A stretch of 64,000 nucleotides of DNA from Edaphobacter aggregans DSM 19364 (GTDB lineage: Bacteria; Acidobacteriota; Terriglobia; Terriglobales; Acidobacteriaceae), in the NCBI RefSeq assembly GCF_000745965.1, contig NZ_JQKI01000024.1, forward strand, positions 25,464 through 89,463, written 5' to 3'. The notes beneath the pieces are model-generated. The model ran no database searches and was not told where the DNA came from. It saw only the letters and a list, made by a program, of their open reading frames with translations. Each line of letters starts with the position of its first letter. Position 1 is the first letter of the stretch. This document shows positions 55,275 through 64,000 of the stretch, in pieces. A program made the translations under genes and the position numbers.

Positions 55275-57220
55275 CGAGAAAGTACCGCCCTCAGCGTTTC
55301 GCAGACGTTGTGGGACAGGACCACGTGACCGTAACGCTGATGAACGCCCTCACTCAGGGGCGCATTGCGCACGGGTACATCTTCAGCGGACACAGGGGCA
55401 TCGGCAAGACGACCATCGCGCGCATCTTGGCGATGGCGCTCAACTGCCGCAACGCGATCGGCTCAGCGGCGCGCCCCACCGCTGAGCCCTGCGAGGCATG
55501 CGAGTCCTGCACCGAGATTCGCGCGGGCAACTCCGTCGACGTCATCGAGATCGACGCGGCTACCAACCGCGGTATCGACGAGATTCGCGAGCTGCGGGAC
55601 GCAGCCCGTTACCGTCCTGCGCGCGACAGGTACAAGATCTACATCCTCGACGAGGCCCACCAGATCACCGATGCCGCCTTCAATGCCCTGCTGAAGACGC
55701 TTGAGGAGCCGCCGGACCACATTGTCTTCATGATGGCGACGACGCAGCCCGAAGACATCCCCCAGACCGTGCGCTCGCGCTGCCAGCACTACAGTTTTCA
55801 TGCCGTCAAGCTCGTTGACATCCTGGGACAGATTCGTGGAATCGCCGCGGCGGAAAACGTCGAAGCCGACGAACCGGCACTAGCCCTGCTCGCTGAAGCG
55901 GGCGACGGATCGATGCGCGATGCGCTCTCGATCATGGATCAGGCCATCGCCAGTGCTCCGCTTGAAGACGGGCGGCCACGGCTCGACGCCGCGCAGATCC
56001 GCGAGTTGATGGGCACGGTTCCGAACGCGGTCTTCGAGCGAATCCTCGAGGCCGTGGACGCCAACCGCAGCGCCGACGTGATCACGGTCGCCAACGAACT
56101 GCTGGACGCGGGCAACAGTCCCGCGCAGCTCGCACGGCAGTGCGTGCGCTACCTGCGCAACTGCCTGATGGCGAAGATCTCGGGCGTTGGAGCCGACGGC
56201 TCGGGCCTGGATGGTGCGGCCTCGGAGCTACTGCAGATCTCTGCGGACGAGCAGCGGCGTGCGGCTCGGTCGGCGGCGCTGTTCTCAGAAGAAGAGCTGG
56301 CGCGCTTCCTGCAGGTCATGCTGCGCACCTTCGACGAGCTTGGCTATCGACAGGAACAGCGTTTCCACTTCGAGCTCGGCCTGTTGAAGCTCGTGCATCT
56401 GCGGCGTCTGCTGCCGGTCGAAGAGGTGCTGAGCAGGTTCCCGGTACCCGCAGGCTCTGGCATAACTGAGCCCCGGCCGCGTGCTGCGGCGAGCGTAAGC
56501 GCATCCCCGGCATTGTCTCCCATGCGGACTGCATCGCCAGCTCCCGCCGCTCCGGAGAAGCCAGTCTTCTCTCCCTTTCAGACGGACCGTAGCCGTAAGA
56601 ACCTGACCGAACCCACGCCCAACGTCGCGCCGACTGCGGCTCCGCTAAAGGCCGCTTCAGAGCCGCGGCACCAGATCGCCTCTGCGGTATCGGTGATTGA
56701 GGACGAGCCCGTGGCGGAGATCACTCCTGTCGAAGTAGCCGCTGATCTACTGGGCCTGGGAGCTGTACCGGTTGCAGCAGTCGAACCCGAGGCCGCGCCG
56801 GCCCCAGCGGCCGTGATGACCTCAGCTCCGTCTGCCGAGGACTTGCAGCGGGCGGCGACCGACGCTCTGATGAATGCGAAGAGCCAGAGTTCTGCGGCCG
56901 ACGCGTTGGCCGATGCCGAGTGGACGATCGAGGGCGGCGAGATCCGTGTCCAAACCGAGCTGTCGAAGACGATGCTCTCCGTAGTCGTCAACCCGGAGGC
57001 GGACAAGATCGTCCGCGCGGCCCTGCGAAACTCCGGCGCAGGTTCGCTCAAGCTTGTGCTGCTGCCGGGGACTGCAAACTCCTCAGCGGCGAAGAAGCCA
57101 AAGCCTGCGCGGAGCGGAAGCGCTCAGGCCAGGGCGATGGAGCATCCGGTTGTACAGCAGGCGCAGCGGCTCTTCAATGCTGAGATTCGCAACGTGATCG
57201 ACCTGCGCGATAACGACTAG
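55256..57220 (+). CDS. dnaX: DNA polymerase III subunit gamma/tau
   Basis: Clamp-loader ATPase, 654 aa. AYQVLARKYRPQRFADVVGQ, Walker A SGHRGIGKTTIAR (Arg instead of the usual Gln/Pro variant nearby), zinc Cys residues in EPCEACESCTEI, Walker B IYILDEAHQI and the SRC motif RSRCQHYSF. The C-terminal ~250 residues are Ala/Pro-rich tau-type linker ending in a short conserved segment. It loads the beta clamp and links polymerase cores. Forms an operon with ybaB (17-bp gap) and recR (overlap). Confidence 0.98.
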   Translation: MAYQVLARKYRPQRFADVVGQDHVTVTLMNALTQGRIAHGYIFSGHRGIGKTTIARILAMALNCRNAIGSAARPTAEPCEACESCTEIRAGNSVDVIEIDAATNRGIDEIRELRDAARYRPARDRYKIYILDEAHQITDAAFNALLKTLEEPPDHIVFMMATTQPEDIPQTVRSRCQHYSFHAVKLVDILGQIRGIAAAENVEADEPALALLAEAGDGSMRDALSIMDQAIASAPLEDGRPRLDAAQIRELMGTVPNAVFERILEAVDANRSADVITVANELLDAGNSPAQLARQCVRYLRNCLMAKISGVGADGSGLDGAASELLQISADEQRRAARSAALFSEEELARFLQVMLRTFDELGYRQEQRFHFELGLLKLVHLRRLLPVEEVLSRFPVPAGSGITEPRPRAAASVSASPALSPMRTASPAPAAPEKPVFSPFQTDRSRKNLTEPTPNVAPTAAPLKAASEPRHQIASAVSVIEDEPVAEITPVEVAADLLGLGAVPVAAVEPEAAPAPAAVMTSAPSAEDLQRAATDALMNAKSQSSAADALADAEWTIEGGEIRVQTELSKTMLSVVVNPEADKIVRAALRNSGAGSLKLVLLPGTANSSAAKKPKPARSGSAQARAMEHPVVQQAQRLFNAEIRNVIDLRDND

Positions 57221-57237
57221 CGGCGAGGATTTAGGTT

Positions 57238-57561
57238 ATGGATTTCTCTGACCTGGCAAAGATGAAAGAGATGATGGGGCAGGCGCGCCAGATGCAGGAG
57301 CAGATGGAGCGCAAGCTTGCGGAGACGGTCGTCGAAGCTTCAAGCGGCGGCGGCGTCGTTTCCGTGCGGATGAACGGTAAGAAGGAGGTCCTGCGGCTGA
57401 AGATCGAGCCGACGGCGATCGGAAGCGCGGGCAGCGACCTGGAGCTCCTGGAAGATCTGATTACAGCGGCCATCAACGAAGCCGGCCGCCGCGCCGACGA
57501 GGCGATGAAGGCCAGTGTCTCCGACATGATGGGCGGCCTGAAGCTGCCGGGGATGAGCTAG
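57238..57561 (+). CDS. ybaB: YbaB/EbfC nucleoid-associated protein
   Basis: 107 aa. [20 protein letters not shown] then [20 protein letters not shown] and [20 protein letters not shown] are the family's coiled arms and DNA-binding core. Binds DNA as a tweezers-like dimer. Between dnaX and recR, the conserved arrangement; its stop overlaps the recR GTG by one base. Confidence 0.96.
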   Translation: MDFSDLAKMKEMMGQARQMQEQMERKLAETVVEASSGGGVVSVRMNGKKEVLRLKIEPTAIGSAGSDLELLEDLITAAINEAGRRADEAMKASVSDMMGGLKLPGMS

Positions 57562-58160
57562 TGGCACGGTTTGCCGAGCCGATGACCCGGTTGATCGACG
57601 AGCTCCGCAAGCTACCGGGCATCGGGACGAAGAGCGCGCAGCGACTGGCGTTTCACGTCCTGCGCTCGTCACCGGAAGATGCAGAGAACCTCGCAGGGGC
57701 GATTCGTGAGTTGAAGGAGCGGCTGCGCCTCTGTTCGGTGTGCAACAACATCACCGATGTCGATCCATGCAGCTACTGCACCAACGCGGTGCGGGATCAG
57801 CGACTGGTCTGCGTCATTGAGGAGCCGACGAACATCGCGACGATTGAGAAGACGCGAAGCTTTGCCGGCGTCTATCACGTGTTACACGGCACGCTCTCGC
57901 CCATCGGCGGAGTCGGCCCAGAGCAGCTTCGCATCGCAAACCTCATGACGCGGCTTTCCGAGATCGATGAGGTAATTCTCGCAACCTCGCCGACGACAGA
58001 GGGCGAGGCCACGGCCCGCTATCTCGCCGAAGAGATTCGCCGCGCCGACGCGCGCGTTAGAGTAACGCGCATCGCGACTGGCGTTCCTGCCGGAAGCGAC
58101 ATCGAGTACGCGGATGAAGTCACGATGTCGCGCGCACTCGAAGGCAGACGAGAACTCTAG
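57561..58160 (+). CDS. recR: Recombination protein RecR
   Basis: 199 aa. [20 protein letters not shown] is the helix-hairpin-helix; [16 protein letters not shown] the four-Cys zinc finger; [20 protein letters not shown] and [19 protein letters not shown] belong to the Toprim domain. Works with RecO (and RecF) to load RecA at gaps. GTG start coupled to ybaB. Confidence 0.97.
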   Translation: MARFAEPMTRLIDELRKLPGIGTKSAQRLAFHVLRSSPEDAENLAGAIRELKERLRLCSVCNNITDVDPCSYCTNAVRDQRLVCVIEEPTNIATIEKTRSFAGVYHVLHGTLSPIGGVGPEQLRIANLMTRLSEIDEVILATSPTTEGEATARYLAEEIRRADARVRVTRIATGVPAGSDIEYADEVTMSRALEGRREL

Positions 58161-58204
58161 CAGCGTTCAGACTCGATTAATCTCATGATGTTATAAGAGC
58201 CTTT

Positions 58205-59212
58205 ATGAATGAGTTTCTTAGTCGCCGCAGATTTCTTCGTCAAAGCTTTGCCTTCAGCGCGCTCACAGCGCTTGGTTCCCTGCCGTCTCTGGCAAAGCTG
58301 CCCTCACCGCATCCCGGTGCCTCACACTGGCTGATGGTCGGCGACTGGGGATATGAGAACTTCACGGCCCAGAAGGCAGTTGCAGCAGCGATGCAGCGAT
58401 ACGTCCACGAACACAGTCTGAAGACTGACGCGCTGCTGATGCTCGGCGACAACTGGTACGGCCCGCTGCCCGGCGGCGTCGCGTCCCCGCGCTGGACGAA
58501 GCAGTTTGAGGAGATGTATCCCGTCGGCGTATTCGACTGCCCCGCTTATGCCGTTCTGGGCAATCATGATTATCAGCGAATGCCGGAGAGCAAGGTGGAC
58601 GCCGAGCTCGCCTACGCGAAGAAGGGCGGCACGCGGTGGACTCTCCCCTCGCGCTGGTACCGCTTCGAGTTCCCGGCCGCGACGCCGTTGGTAACGGTGC
58701 TCGCGCTCGACAGCAACGTGTTCCACCCGATGAGCGACAGGGCAAAGCGCGAGAACTTTACCCTGACGCCGGAGGAGCAGGCAGAGCAGCTGCGCTGGCT
58801 GAAGGCCGAGCTTGAGAAGCTCCGGCAGACGCCGTACTTGATCGTGATGGCGCATCACCCCATCTACTCGAACGGTCCGCACGGCGATCACGCAACCCTG
58901 ATCGCAGAGTGGGAGCCGCTGCTGCGCGAGCACAAGGCTCATCTGTATCTCGCCGGTCACGATCACGACATGCAGCACCTTGAGTTCGACGGCCATCCGA
59001 CGTCGTTCGTGCTCTCAGGCGGTGGCGGAGCGGACCTCTACACGCTCAAGATTGAAGAGGCGCAGCGCGGACCGTACGCGGCGAAGGTGTATGGCTTCAG
59101 CCACCTGCAGATCGCGCCCGACAAGCTGACGCTCCTTCATCTCGATACGTCCGGCCACGTAATCCATGGATTCACCAAGACACCGTCGGGTGAGGTCCAG
59201 ATGCTGAGCTAG
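58205..59212 (+). CDS. Tat-exported metallophosphoesterase (purple acid phosphatase-like)
   Basis: 335 aa. Tat signal SRRRFLRQSFAFSALTALG. Dimetal motifs: MVGDWGYENF, LMLGDNWYGPLPGG, VLGNHDYQRM, VMAHHPIYSNGPHGDH and YLAGHDHDMQHL. The GDWGY...GDNxY pattern matches tartrate-resistant acid phosphatase-type enzymes that release phosphate in the periplasm. ATG 58205 lies seven bases after TATAAG (58192-58197), so the mRNA may be leaderless. Confidence 0.9.
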   Translation: MNEFLSRRRFLRQSFAFSALTALGSLPSLAKLPSPHPGASHWLMVGDWGYENFTAQKAVAAAMQRYVHEHSLKTDALLMLGDNWYGPLPGGVASPRWTKQFEEMYPVGVFDCPAYAVLGNHDYQRMPESKVDAELAYAKKGGTRWTLPSRWYRFEFPAATPLVTVLALDSNVFHPMSDRAKRENFTLTPEEQAEQLRWLKAELEKLRQTPYLIVMAHHPIYSNGPHGDHATLIAEWEPLLREHKAHLYLAGHDHDMQHLEFDGHPTSFVLSGGGGADLYTLKIEEAQRGPYAAKVYGFSHLQIAPDKLTLLHLDTSGHVIHGFTKTPSGEVQMLS

Positions 59213-59350
59213 CAACCACCCCTCCCCCCGGGGGTATTTGCCATAAATTATTTACTTTCAATAGCTTATGCAAATTTCGCCCGCGCAAGATATTGAAAAC
59301 AGATGGCTTAACCATAGAATTATTGAAAATAAAAGGTTTAGTGGGAATGT

Positions 59351-59384
59351 AAAAAGCCCCGGGCGGCTGGCCTGGGGCTTTTTC
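59351..59384. terminator. Strong bidirectional terminator
   Basis: AAAAAGCCCC .. GGGGCTTTTT with inner GGGCGGCTGGCCT pairing, in an AT-rich 315-base gap (59213-59527). The AT-rich DNA from 59240 to 59345 has promoter-like TATTTACTTTC and TTATGC but no gene could be identified; a small RNA ending at this terminator is possible. Confidence 0.75.
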
Positions 59385-59527
59385 TATCTCTGTATCTATT
59401 GTAACGAGTTGGGTGAAATCAATCGGCGCATTTACGGAGTCAATTTTTGCTCTGTAAAAGGCTTCGCTTGTGTTATTTAGCTGAATCGTGGGAGGTAGAC
59501 GGGGCTTGACAGAGGCTGGACCGGGCT

Positions 59528-61141
59528 TTAGACGAGGTTTTCGCCTGTCATCTCGACTGGCTTCTTCAGACCAAGCAGCTTGAGGATTGTCGGGGAGATG
59601 TCGCGAAGGCTTCCTCCCTGCTTCAGGATGGCGTGGTGGCTGGTGTCTTTCTCGTTCGTAACCAGGATGAACGGAACGGGATTCGTCGTGTGAGCCGTGT
59701 GCGGGCCTCCCGTTACGGGGTCGATCAGCAGCTCAGCGTTGCCGTGGTCCGCGGTGACGAGGAGAGCTCCGCTGCGCTGCTTGACGGCCTGGTAGATGCG
59801 GCCGAGTTCTCGATCCACCGTTTCGACCGCGCTTATCGTCGGCTCCAGTTTGCCCGAGTGTCCCACCATGTCGGCGTTCGCGAAGTTGACGATGATGACG
59901 TCGAAGGCCGTGTCGTTCACTGCCTTGACGACCGCATCTGCGATTCCAGCGGCGGACATCTCAGGCGCGAGATCGTAGGTCGCGACCTTCTGCGACGGAA
60001 TCAGCACGCGATCTTCGCCGGGAAACGGCTTCTCTACGCCTCCGTTGAAGAAGTAAGTGACGTGCGCATACTTCTCCGTCTCTGCCACGCGGAGGTTGCG
60101 GAGATTGGCGTCGGCCATCACGTTGGCCAGTAGGTTGTCCATCGACTCCGGCGGAATGACGACAGGCAAACGGAAGTTTTTGTCATACTGCGTCATGCAG
60201 ACGTAGTGGATGTTCTGCGGTGCCCATGAGCGCGGGATCTCCTGCTCAAGCTCAGCTGCCTTGGGCAGATCGAGGGCGTTTTCCGCAGTGAGGCCGCCGG
60301 GAAGATCGAAGTTGCGCGCCAGTACGCGCGTGATCTGGCGGACGCGGTCGGCGCGGAAGTTGAAGCAGATGCAGACGTCGTTGTCTCGGATTAGTCCGAT
60401 GGACGCGCCGTGCTGATCCACAACGCTGAACGGGGGAATGAACTCGTCGGTGATGCCGTTGTTGTAGTGTTCGCGCATGCGGGCGAGCGGGTCCTCTGCC
60501 GTTCCTCCCTGCGGGTGGCCCGTGACCATGGCGTCGAAGGCCTGGCGCTCCTTCTCCCAGCGCAGATCGCGATCCATCGCGTAGTAGCGGCCGGAGATGG
60601 AGGCGATCTGTCCGACGCCGTACTCGCGTATCTTCTGCTCCAGCGCCTCCAGATACCCGAGACCGCTTGTCGGCATCGTGTCGCGCCCGTCCATAAAGGC
60701 GTGGATTAAGACGCGCGTGAGCCGGTGCTGCGCGGCAAGCCTGAGCAGAGCGTAGAGGTGTCGCTGATGCGAGTGCACGCCGCCGTCCGAGACCAGGCCA
60801 AAGAGATGAAGAGCACGGTTCTCCTGTGCGGCGAGCTCGACGGCCCGAGTCAGGACGGGGTCGGAGTAGAAGGAGGCGTCGTCAATGGCCTCGTCGATGC
60901 GCGTGATGTCCATGCGAACGATGCGCCCGGCGCCGAGGTTGAGGTGTCCAACCTCAGAGTTGCCCATCTGACCGTCAGGCAGCCCCACGAAGTGGTCGCT
61001 TGCGCGAATGAGCGTATTCGGATAGCCGGCGAGAAGCTTGTCGTAGTTGGGCTTGCGTGCCAGCGCGATGGCGTTGCCGTGAGTCTCGGGGCGGTAGCCC
61101 CAGCCGTCGAGGATAGTCAGAACAATCGGATTGTTTGCCAT
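59528..61141 (-). CDS. gpmI: 2,3-bisphosphoglycerate-independent phosphoglycerate mutase
   Basis: Glycolytic enzyme interconverting 3- and 2-phosphoglycerate, 537 aa. Alkaline-phosphatase fold with two Mn ions: [20 protein letters not shown], the phosphorylated Ser in [27 protein letters not shown], and the second metal set in [14 protein letters not shown] and [16 protein letters not shown] 61141 is chosen; the frame extends seven codons further with no similarity. Head-to-head with the glycosyltransferase-like gene. Confidence 0.97.
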   Translation of the reverse strand: MANNPIVLTILDGWGYRPETHGNAIALARKPNYDKLLAGYPNTLIRASDHFVGLPDGQMGNSEVGHLNLGAGRIVRMDITRIDEAIDDASFYSDPVLTRAVELAAQENRALHLFGLVSDGGVHSHQRHLYALLRLAAQHRLTRVLIHAFMDGRDTMPTSGLGYLEALEQKIREYGVGQIASISGRYYAMDRDLRWEKERQAFDAMVTGHPQGGTAEDPLARMREHYNNGITDEFIPPFSVVDQHGASIGLIRDNDVCICFNFRADRVRQITRVLARNFDLPGGLTAENALDLPKAAELEQEIPRSWAPQNIHYVCMTQYDKNFRLPVVIPPESMDNLLANVMADANLRNLRVAETEKYAHVTYFFNGGVEKPFPGEDRVLIPSQKVATYDLAPEMSAAGIADAVVKAVNDTAFDVIIVNFANADMVGHSGKLEPTISAVETVDRELGRIYQAVKQRSGALLVTADHGNAELLIDPVTGGPHTAHTTNPVPFILVTNEKDTSHHAILKQGGSLRDISPTILKLLGLKKPVEMTGENLV

Positions 61142-61283
61142 TACTGAGAGCAAGGATAACAAGAGTTTGTTGACGGGTCTTCACGAGCGGCTTCCTCGTG
61201 TACTGGAACCTGACGGATCGACCTGGTTACCAAAGAGTTTCACAAATATCCGGACCTCCCTAAGCTTATCTGTAGCAGAATTT

Positions 61284-62417
61284 ATGCGTTCTTATTTTGT
61301 CTGCTGCCATGCACGTTTGATGCTTACTGCCTACACATTCCCGTACGATCGTGTCCACGATCTCTACCAGGAGTATTATCGGTCTGCCCTGCGCAGCTTT
61401 TGCGATGCGAATGGCATCAAGTACCGGGAACGCACCGGGGCCTACGCTTCGGCCCTTCTGGTAAAGCTGCGTGAGCTGCGTCATTCCTACAAGCTTCGTG
61501 GGCTCATGAAGCACGAGTCAGCCTGCTCGCTTCTGGATGGCCTGGCCGGCCTGCTGACCCGGGGCTCGGTGAGACCTCCTACCTCCATCGGCTTGTATGA
61601 GTTTGTCACCTCCTCAGGCGAGACGATAACGTTCGCGATTGATTCTCTGGACAGGGGCGAGATATGCGGCGATCTCGCCGAGACCTGCGATCTCTATTTC
61701 AAGTCGAACTATTGGCCGAGTCTCTGGTATCCAGACAACGTGCTGCCGCTGCCGAACATGAACCCCCTGGTGAGTCGGGAGCTTTCGTTCTTCAAGGAGC
61801 TACAGCGGACGCCTAAGACCACGGACCTGTTCGCCTTCTTTCGCATCTGGGGAGGGAGCAATGAAGTCGATGGCTTGGAACACAACCTTTCACTGATCGA
61901 AAGTCTCTCCCGGGTTCCCTGCAGCAAGTTTCTTTGCGCCTATCTGGTTGCGGGTGACGTTGCCGCGCTGGGCAAACGCCTCGACGAACAGGGCATACAC
62001 TGGACGACAGAGCCCATGGCGAAGCACGAGCTGTGGCGTAGAGCTGCTGCCTCACGATTGAACATCGTTCGGCTGGGCATGCACGAATGCTTGCCGTGGC
62101 GGATGATCGACATTTTCGCGATGGGCGGCTGCCCGGTCATTGATTATGGTCCTCAGACCCGGTGGCCGATTCCACTGATTGAAGACGAGCACTATCTGAA
62201 TCTTCATATGCAGACCGGAGGTCGTAAACGCGGCACTATCTCTGACAACGTTCTGAGATGGCTCTCCGATCCCGATCAGCCGGAACGAATCGGCCGCAAC
62301 ACGGCTGACTACTTCAATCGGCATCTGCAACCTGCCGCTCTGGGGCAGCATATTGTGGCCCAGTTGCCAGCCGCCCAGCAGAGAATGCTAAGCGCGGATC
62401 GGCTAACAGTGGCATGA
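61284..62417 (+). CDS. Putative glycosyltransferase (exostosin/GT-B-like C-terminal half)
   Basis: 377 aa from ATG 61284. The frame opens upstream to a TTG at 61131, which would overlap gpmI; the similarity shared with the decayed copy at 62531 begins before the ATG, so the start is uncertain. The C-terminal region SRLNIVRLGMHECLPWRMID IFAMGGCPVIDYGPQTRW has the shape of the donor-binding part of GT-B/exostosin-like transferases (R..E...G.PVI). Lower GC and less biased codons than neighbours suggest recent arrival. Function is uncertain. Confidence 0.6.
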   Translation: MRSYFVCCHARLMLTAYTFPYDRVHDLYQEYYRSALRSFCDANGIKYRERTGAYASALLVKLRELRHSYKLRGLMKHESACSLLDGLAGLLTRGSVRPPTSIGLYEFVTSSGETITFAIDSLDRGEICGDLAETCDLYFKSNYWPSLWYPDNVLPLPNMNPLVSRELSFFKELQRTPKTTDLFAFFRIWGGSNEVDGLEHNLSLIESLSRVPCSKFLCAYLVAGDVAALGKRLDEQGIHWTTEPMAKHELWRRAAASRLNIVRLGMHECLPWRMIDIFAMGGCPVIDYGPQTRWPIPLIEDEHYLNLHMQTGGRKRGTISDNVLRWLSDPDQPERIGRNTADYFNRHLQPAALGQHIVAQLPAAQQRMLSADRLTVA

Positions 62418-62433
62418 AGGGAACGACGCCCGT

Positions 62434-62509
62434 GTGGCCCGGGCAGGAGTCCTGACGGATACCGAACAGCGAAGATTTATGGCTTGTGGTGGCCCGGGAA
62501 GGAGTCCTG
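62434..62509 (+). repeat. 21-base direct repeats between the tandem copies
   Basis: GTGGCCCGGGCAGGAGTCCTG (62434-62454) and GTGGCCCGGGAAGGAGTCCTG (62489-62509) with one difference, in the spacer between the glycosyltransferase-like gene and its duplicate. Confidence 0.75.
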
Positions 62510-62530
62510 CCATGGACCCTTGTCCTCCCT

Positions 62531-63048
62531 CGACCTAGTTACCAAAGAGTTTCACAAATATCGCAATCTCCTAAGCTTATCTGCAGCAGAATTTATGCGT
62601 TCTTATTTTGGCGCCTGCCATGTATGTTTGAGTGCTTACTGCCTACACATTCCCGTACGATCGTGTCCACGATCTCTACCAGGAGTATTACCGGTCTGCC
62701 CTGCGCAGCTTTTGCGATGCGAATGGCATCAAGCACCGGGAACGCACCGGGGCCTACTCTTCAGCCTTTCTGGTAAAGCTGCGTGAGCTGCGTCATTCCT
62801 ACAAGCTTCGTGGGCTCATGAAGCAGGAGTCAGCCTGCTCGCTTGTGGGCGGCCTGGCCGACCTGCTGACCCGGGGCTCGCTGAGACCTCCTACCTCCAT
62901 CGGCTTGTATGTCACCTGCTCCGGCGAGACGATAACGTTCGCGATTGATTCTCTGGACAGGGGCGAGATACGCAGCGATCTCGCCGAGACCAGACAACGT
63001 GCTGCCGCTGCCCGAACATTTATGACAACCGACATAAGTAATAGATAA
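62531..63048 (+). pseudogene. Decayed tandem copy of the glycosyltransferase-like gene
   Basis: About 490 bases closely match 61219-61750. Damage includes an inserted G in TTTGAGTGCTT (near 62631; copy 1 has TTTGATGCTT), a ~47-base deletion after GCCGAGACC (copy 1 bases ~61686-61732) and an extra C further on; the donor-binding half is absent. The longest readable piece (62632-63048) gives LTAYTFPYDRVHDLYQEYYR to a stop. Confidence 0.85.
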
Positions 63049-63079
63049 TCAACCACTTATAATCTGTGCGTGTGCCTTA

Positions 63080-63165
63080 TGTACAGTGAAATTGTAAGCG
63101 CAAAGTTGAAGTGTCCGGTTTGCGCAAAGTTGAAATGTCCAAACTACCCTCCGAAGATGAGGTTC
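63080..63165. mobile_element. Possible IS terminal sequence
   Basis: TGTACAGTGAAATTGTAAGC followed by the direct repeat GCAAAGTTGAAGTGTCC / GCAAAGTTGAAATGTCC (16 of 17 identical, about 20 bases apart). Repeated subterminal motifs of this kind are seen at ends of IS21-type elements. No transposase reading frame was found next to it; the 63049-63412 gap otherwise shows no gene. Confidence 0.35.
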
Positions 63166-63412
63166 GGAAGGCAGAGATTGGACTTGGTGACGATGAGCAA
63201 AACCTGAAAGAGTCCTCCACCAATCAAAGCTGGCAGCCCGGATCCGTATGTTCCGGCGAAATAGGAATTGCGTGTCCAAAGTTGCTATCGTTACAAACCA
63301 CTCGTTGGGTTAGGTTTCTTGCATGATGCGAGATCGCACCGACTGGGCGTAGTCCGGAGCGGAGAAGGCGTCCGCCTCAACAAGATCGAGAGATGAATGG
63401 AGAGAGGTAACG

Positions 63413-63769
63413 ATGAAGATCAAACACATTCGAACTTATTTCCTGGTGTGTGGCTTGGGTGTCATCTTGCAGCCCCTTCATGGACCCGCACAGCAGAATT
63501 CGGACGCATCGACAAACAGCCTTCAACACACCGAACGGGATGGGCAACACGATTTCGACTTCGAGATTGGTACTTGGAAGACTCATCTGAGGCGTCTGGT
63601 ACATCCACTTACTGGCTCAACTACCTGGATCGAATATGAGGGGACTACCGTCGTTCGCAAGGTTTGGAATGGCCACTCCCCTTACACAAAAGGTAATTTC
63701 GAATTCGAGAGGGTCGTGACGGGCTGGCGGGGTATTCATCCAGTAATTGACCTGCGTCGTAATAGGTAA
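63413..63769 (+). pseudogene. Truncated secreted protein gene (DUF1579-like)
   Basis: 118 aa from ATG 63413 (GAGAGAGGTAACG upstream). A signal peptide (YFLVCGLGVILQPLHGPAQQ) is followed by DFDFEIGTWKTHLRRLVHPL TGSTTWIEYEGTTVVRKVWN, the opening of a DUF1579-like lipocalin-type domain. After VWNG (about base 63672) the sequence becomes unrelated (HSPYTKGNFEFERV..) and stops, about 100 residues early, just before a probable mobile-element gene. Probably cut by an insertion or rearrangement. Confidence 0.65.
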
Positions 63770-63783
63770 TACGTTTATGACAA

Positions 63784-64000
63784 ATGGCCCGATCGACCAA
63801 AGCGGACAAGGCTCGGCAGCTGAACGCCGCTTACGCCATGCTGCTGGCCCATGTTCCGTTGCCCGAGGCAATGCAGCGCTTATCGCGAGAGTTCGACCTG
63901 TCAGAGCGTCAAGCCTACCGGTACCTGGAGGAAGCGACACAGCTGAACCGGCCGGTCGAAGTTTCCGAGGCTACGGTGCCGATCACGCTCAAGCTCCCGG
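63784..64000 (+). CDS. Probable DNA-binding protein, C-terminus off the window
   Basis: 72 residues from ATG 63784 with no stop before the edge: RSTKADKARQLNAAYAMLLA, then PEAMQRLSREFDLSERQAYR YLEEA, a helix-turn-helix-like pair, and a strand ending VPITLKLP. Similar small proteins tend to accompany recombinase-bearing elements, but I cannot confirm this here. It lies just after the breakpoint in the truncated gene at 63413, consistent with the edge of an inserted element. Confidence 0.55.
   Translation, partial: MARSTKADKARQLNAAYAMLLAHVPLPEAMQRLSREFDLSERQAYRYLEEATQLNRPVEVSEATVPITLKLP

Overview
The window is high-GC, densely packed chromosomal DNA with strong C/G bias at third codon positions. 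The gene set fits an aerobic, Gram-negative soil Acidobacteriota of the Terriglobia type (Granulicella, Edaphobacter or Terriglobus-like). Supporting signs are abundant Tat and Sec secreted enzymes, a PagL-like outer-membrane barrel, CIRCE-controlled groES-groEL, and dispersed intergenic palindromes. The genus call is inference; no rRNA or tRNA gene was found to anchor it.

Layout. 1-5.5 kb: a truncated S10 serine carboxypeptidase, a three-gene molybdenum aldehyde dehydrogenase operon (paoABC-like) and a membrane rhodanese. 5.7-12.3 kb: RecQ helicase with two HRDC domains, a thioesterase, a glycosyltransferase, pdxS and a double-PAS histidine kinase. 12.5-13.2 kb: a decayed REP-associated tyrosine transposase between inverted REP sequences. 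13.3-19.1 kb: Tat-exported ferritin-like protein, two SDR enzymes, pdxT, an ECF sigma factor with a probable membrane partner, and small secreted or membrane proteins. 19.2-25 kb: promoter, CIRCE, groES, groEL, lexA, an RND/ABC periplasmic adaptor and a beta-repeat secreted protein. 25-37 kb: phosphoglycolate phosphatase, M28 peptidase, FAD monooxygenase, CrcB, histidine phosphatase, UvrB, a BtuF-like protein, a DUF302 protein, a DUF218 protein, dienelactone hydrolase and a PfkB kinase. 37-51 kb: pnp, rpsO, DinB-like protein, TPR protein, PspC, lysA, a truncated cyclase beside an ECF sigma factor, a metallopeptidase, yebC, a PagL-like barrel and ftcD. 51-53.7 kb: chemotaxis and flagellar remnants (frameshifted cheX, cheY, broken flgK, intact flgL). 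53.7-61 kb: TPR protein, SET-domain methyltransferase, dnaX-ybaB-recR, Tat phosphatase and gpmI. 61-64 kb: a plastic edge with a glycosyltransferase-like gene, its decayed tandem copy, a truncated gene and the start of a probable DNA-binding gene.

How the genes work together. Most are housekeeping: DNA repair and replication (recQ, uvrB, lexA, dnaX, recR), protein folding (groES-groEL), RNA turnover (pnp with rpsO), PLP synthesis (pdxS and pdxT, about 5 kb apart) and cell-envelope enzymes. The unusual content is in the non-coding and decaying parts. A roughly 190-bp element with a promoter-like half and a conserved 3' end occurs three times (15518, 25094, 47247). A palindromic repeat family occurs about ten times, twice as coding sequence inside recQ. 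A REP/RAYT pair is present with a frameshifted transposase. Flagellar genes are clearly degenerating. Several genes have a -10 hexamer six bases before ATG, which suggests leaderless transcripts.
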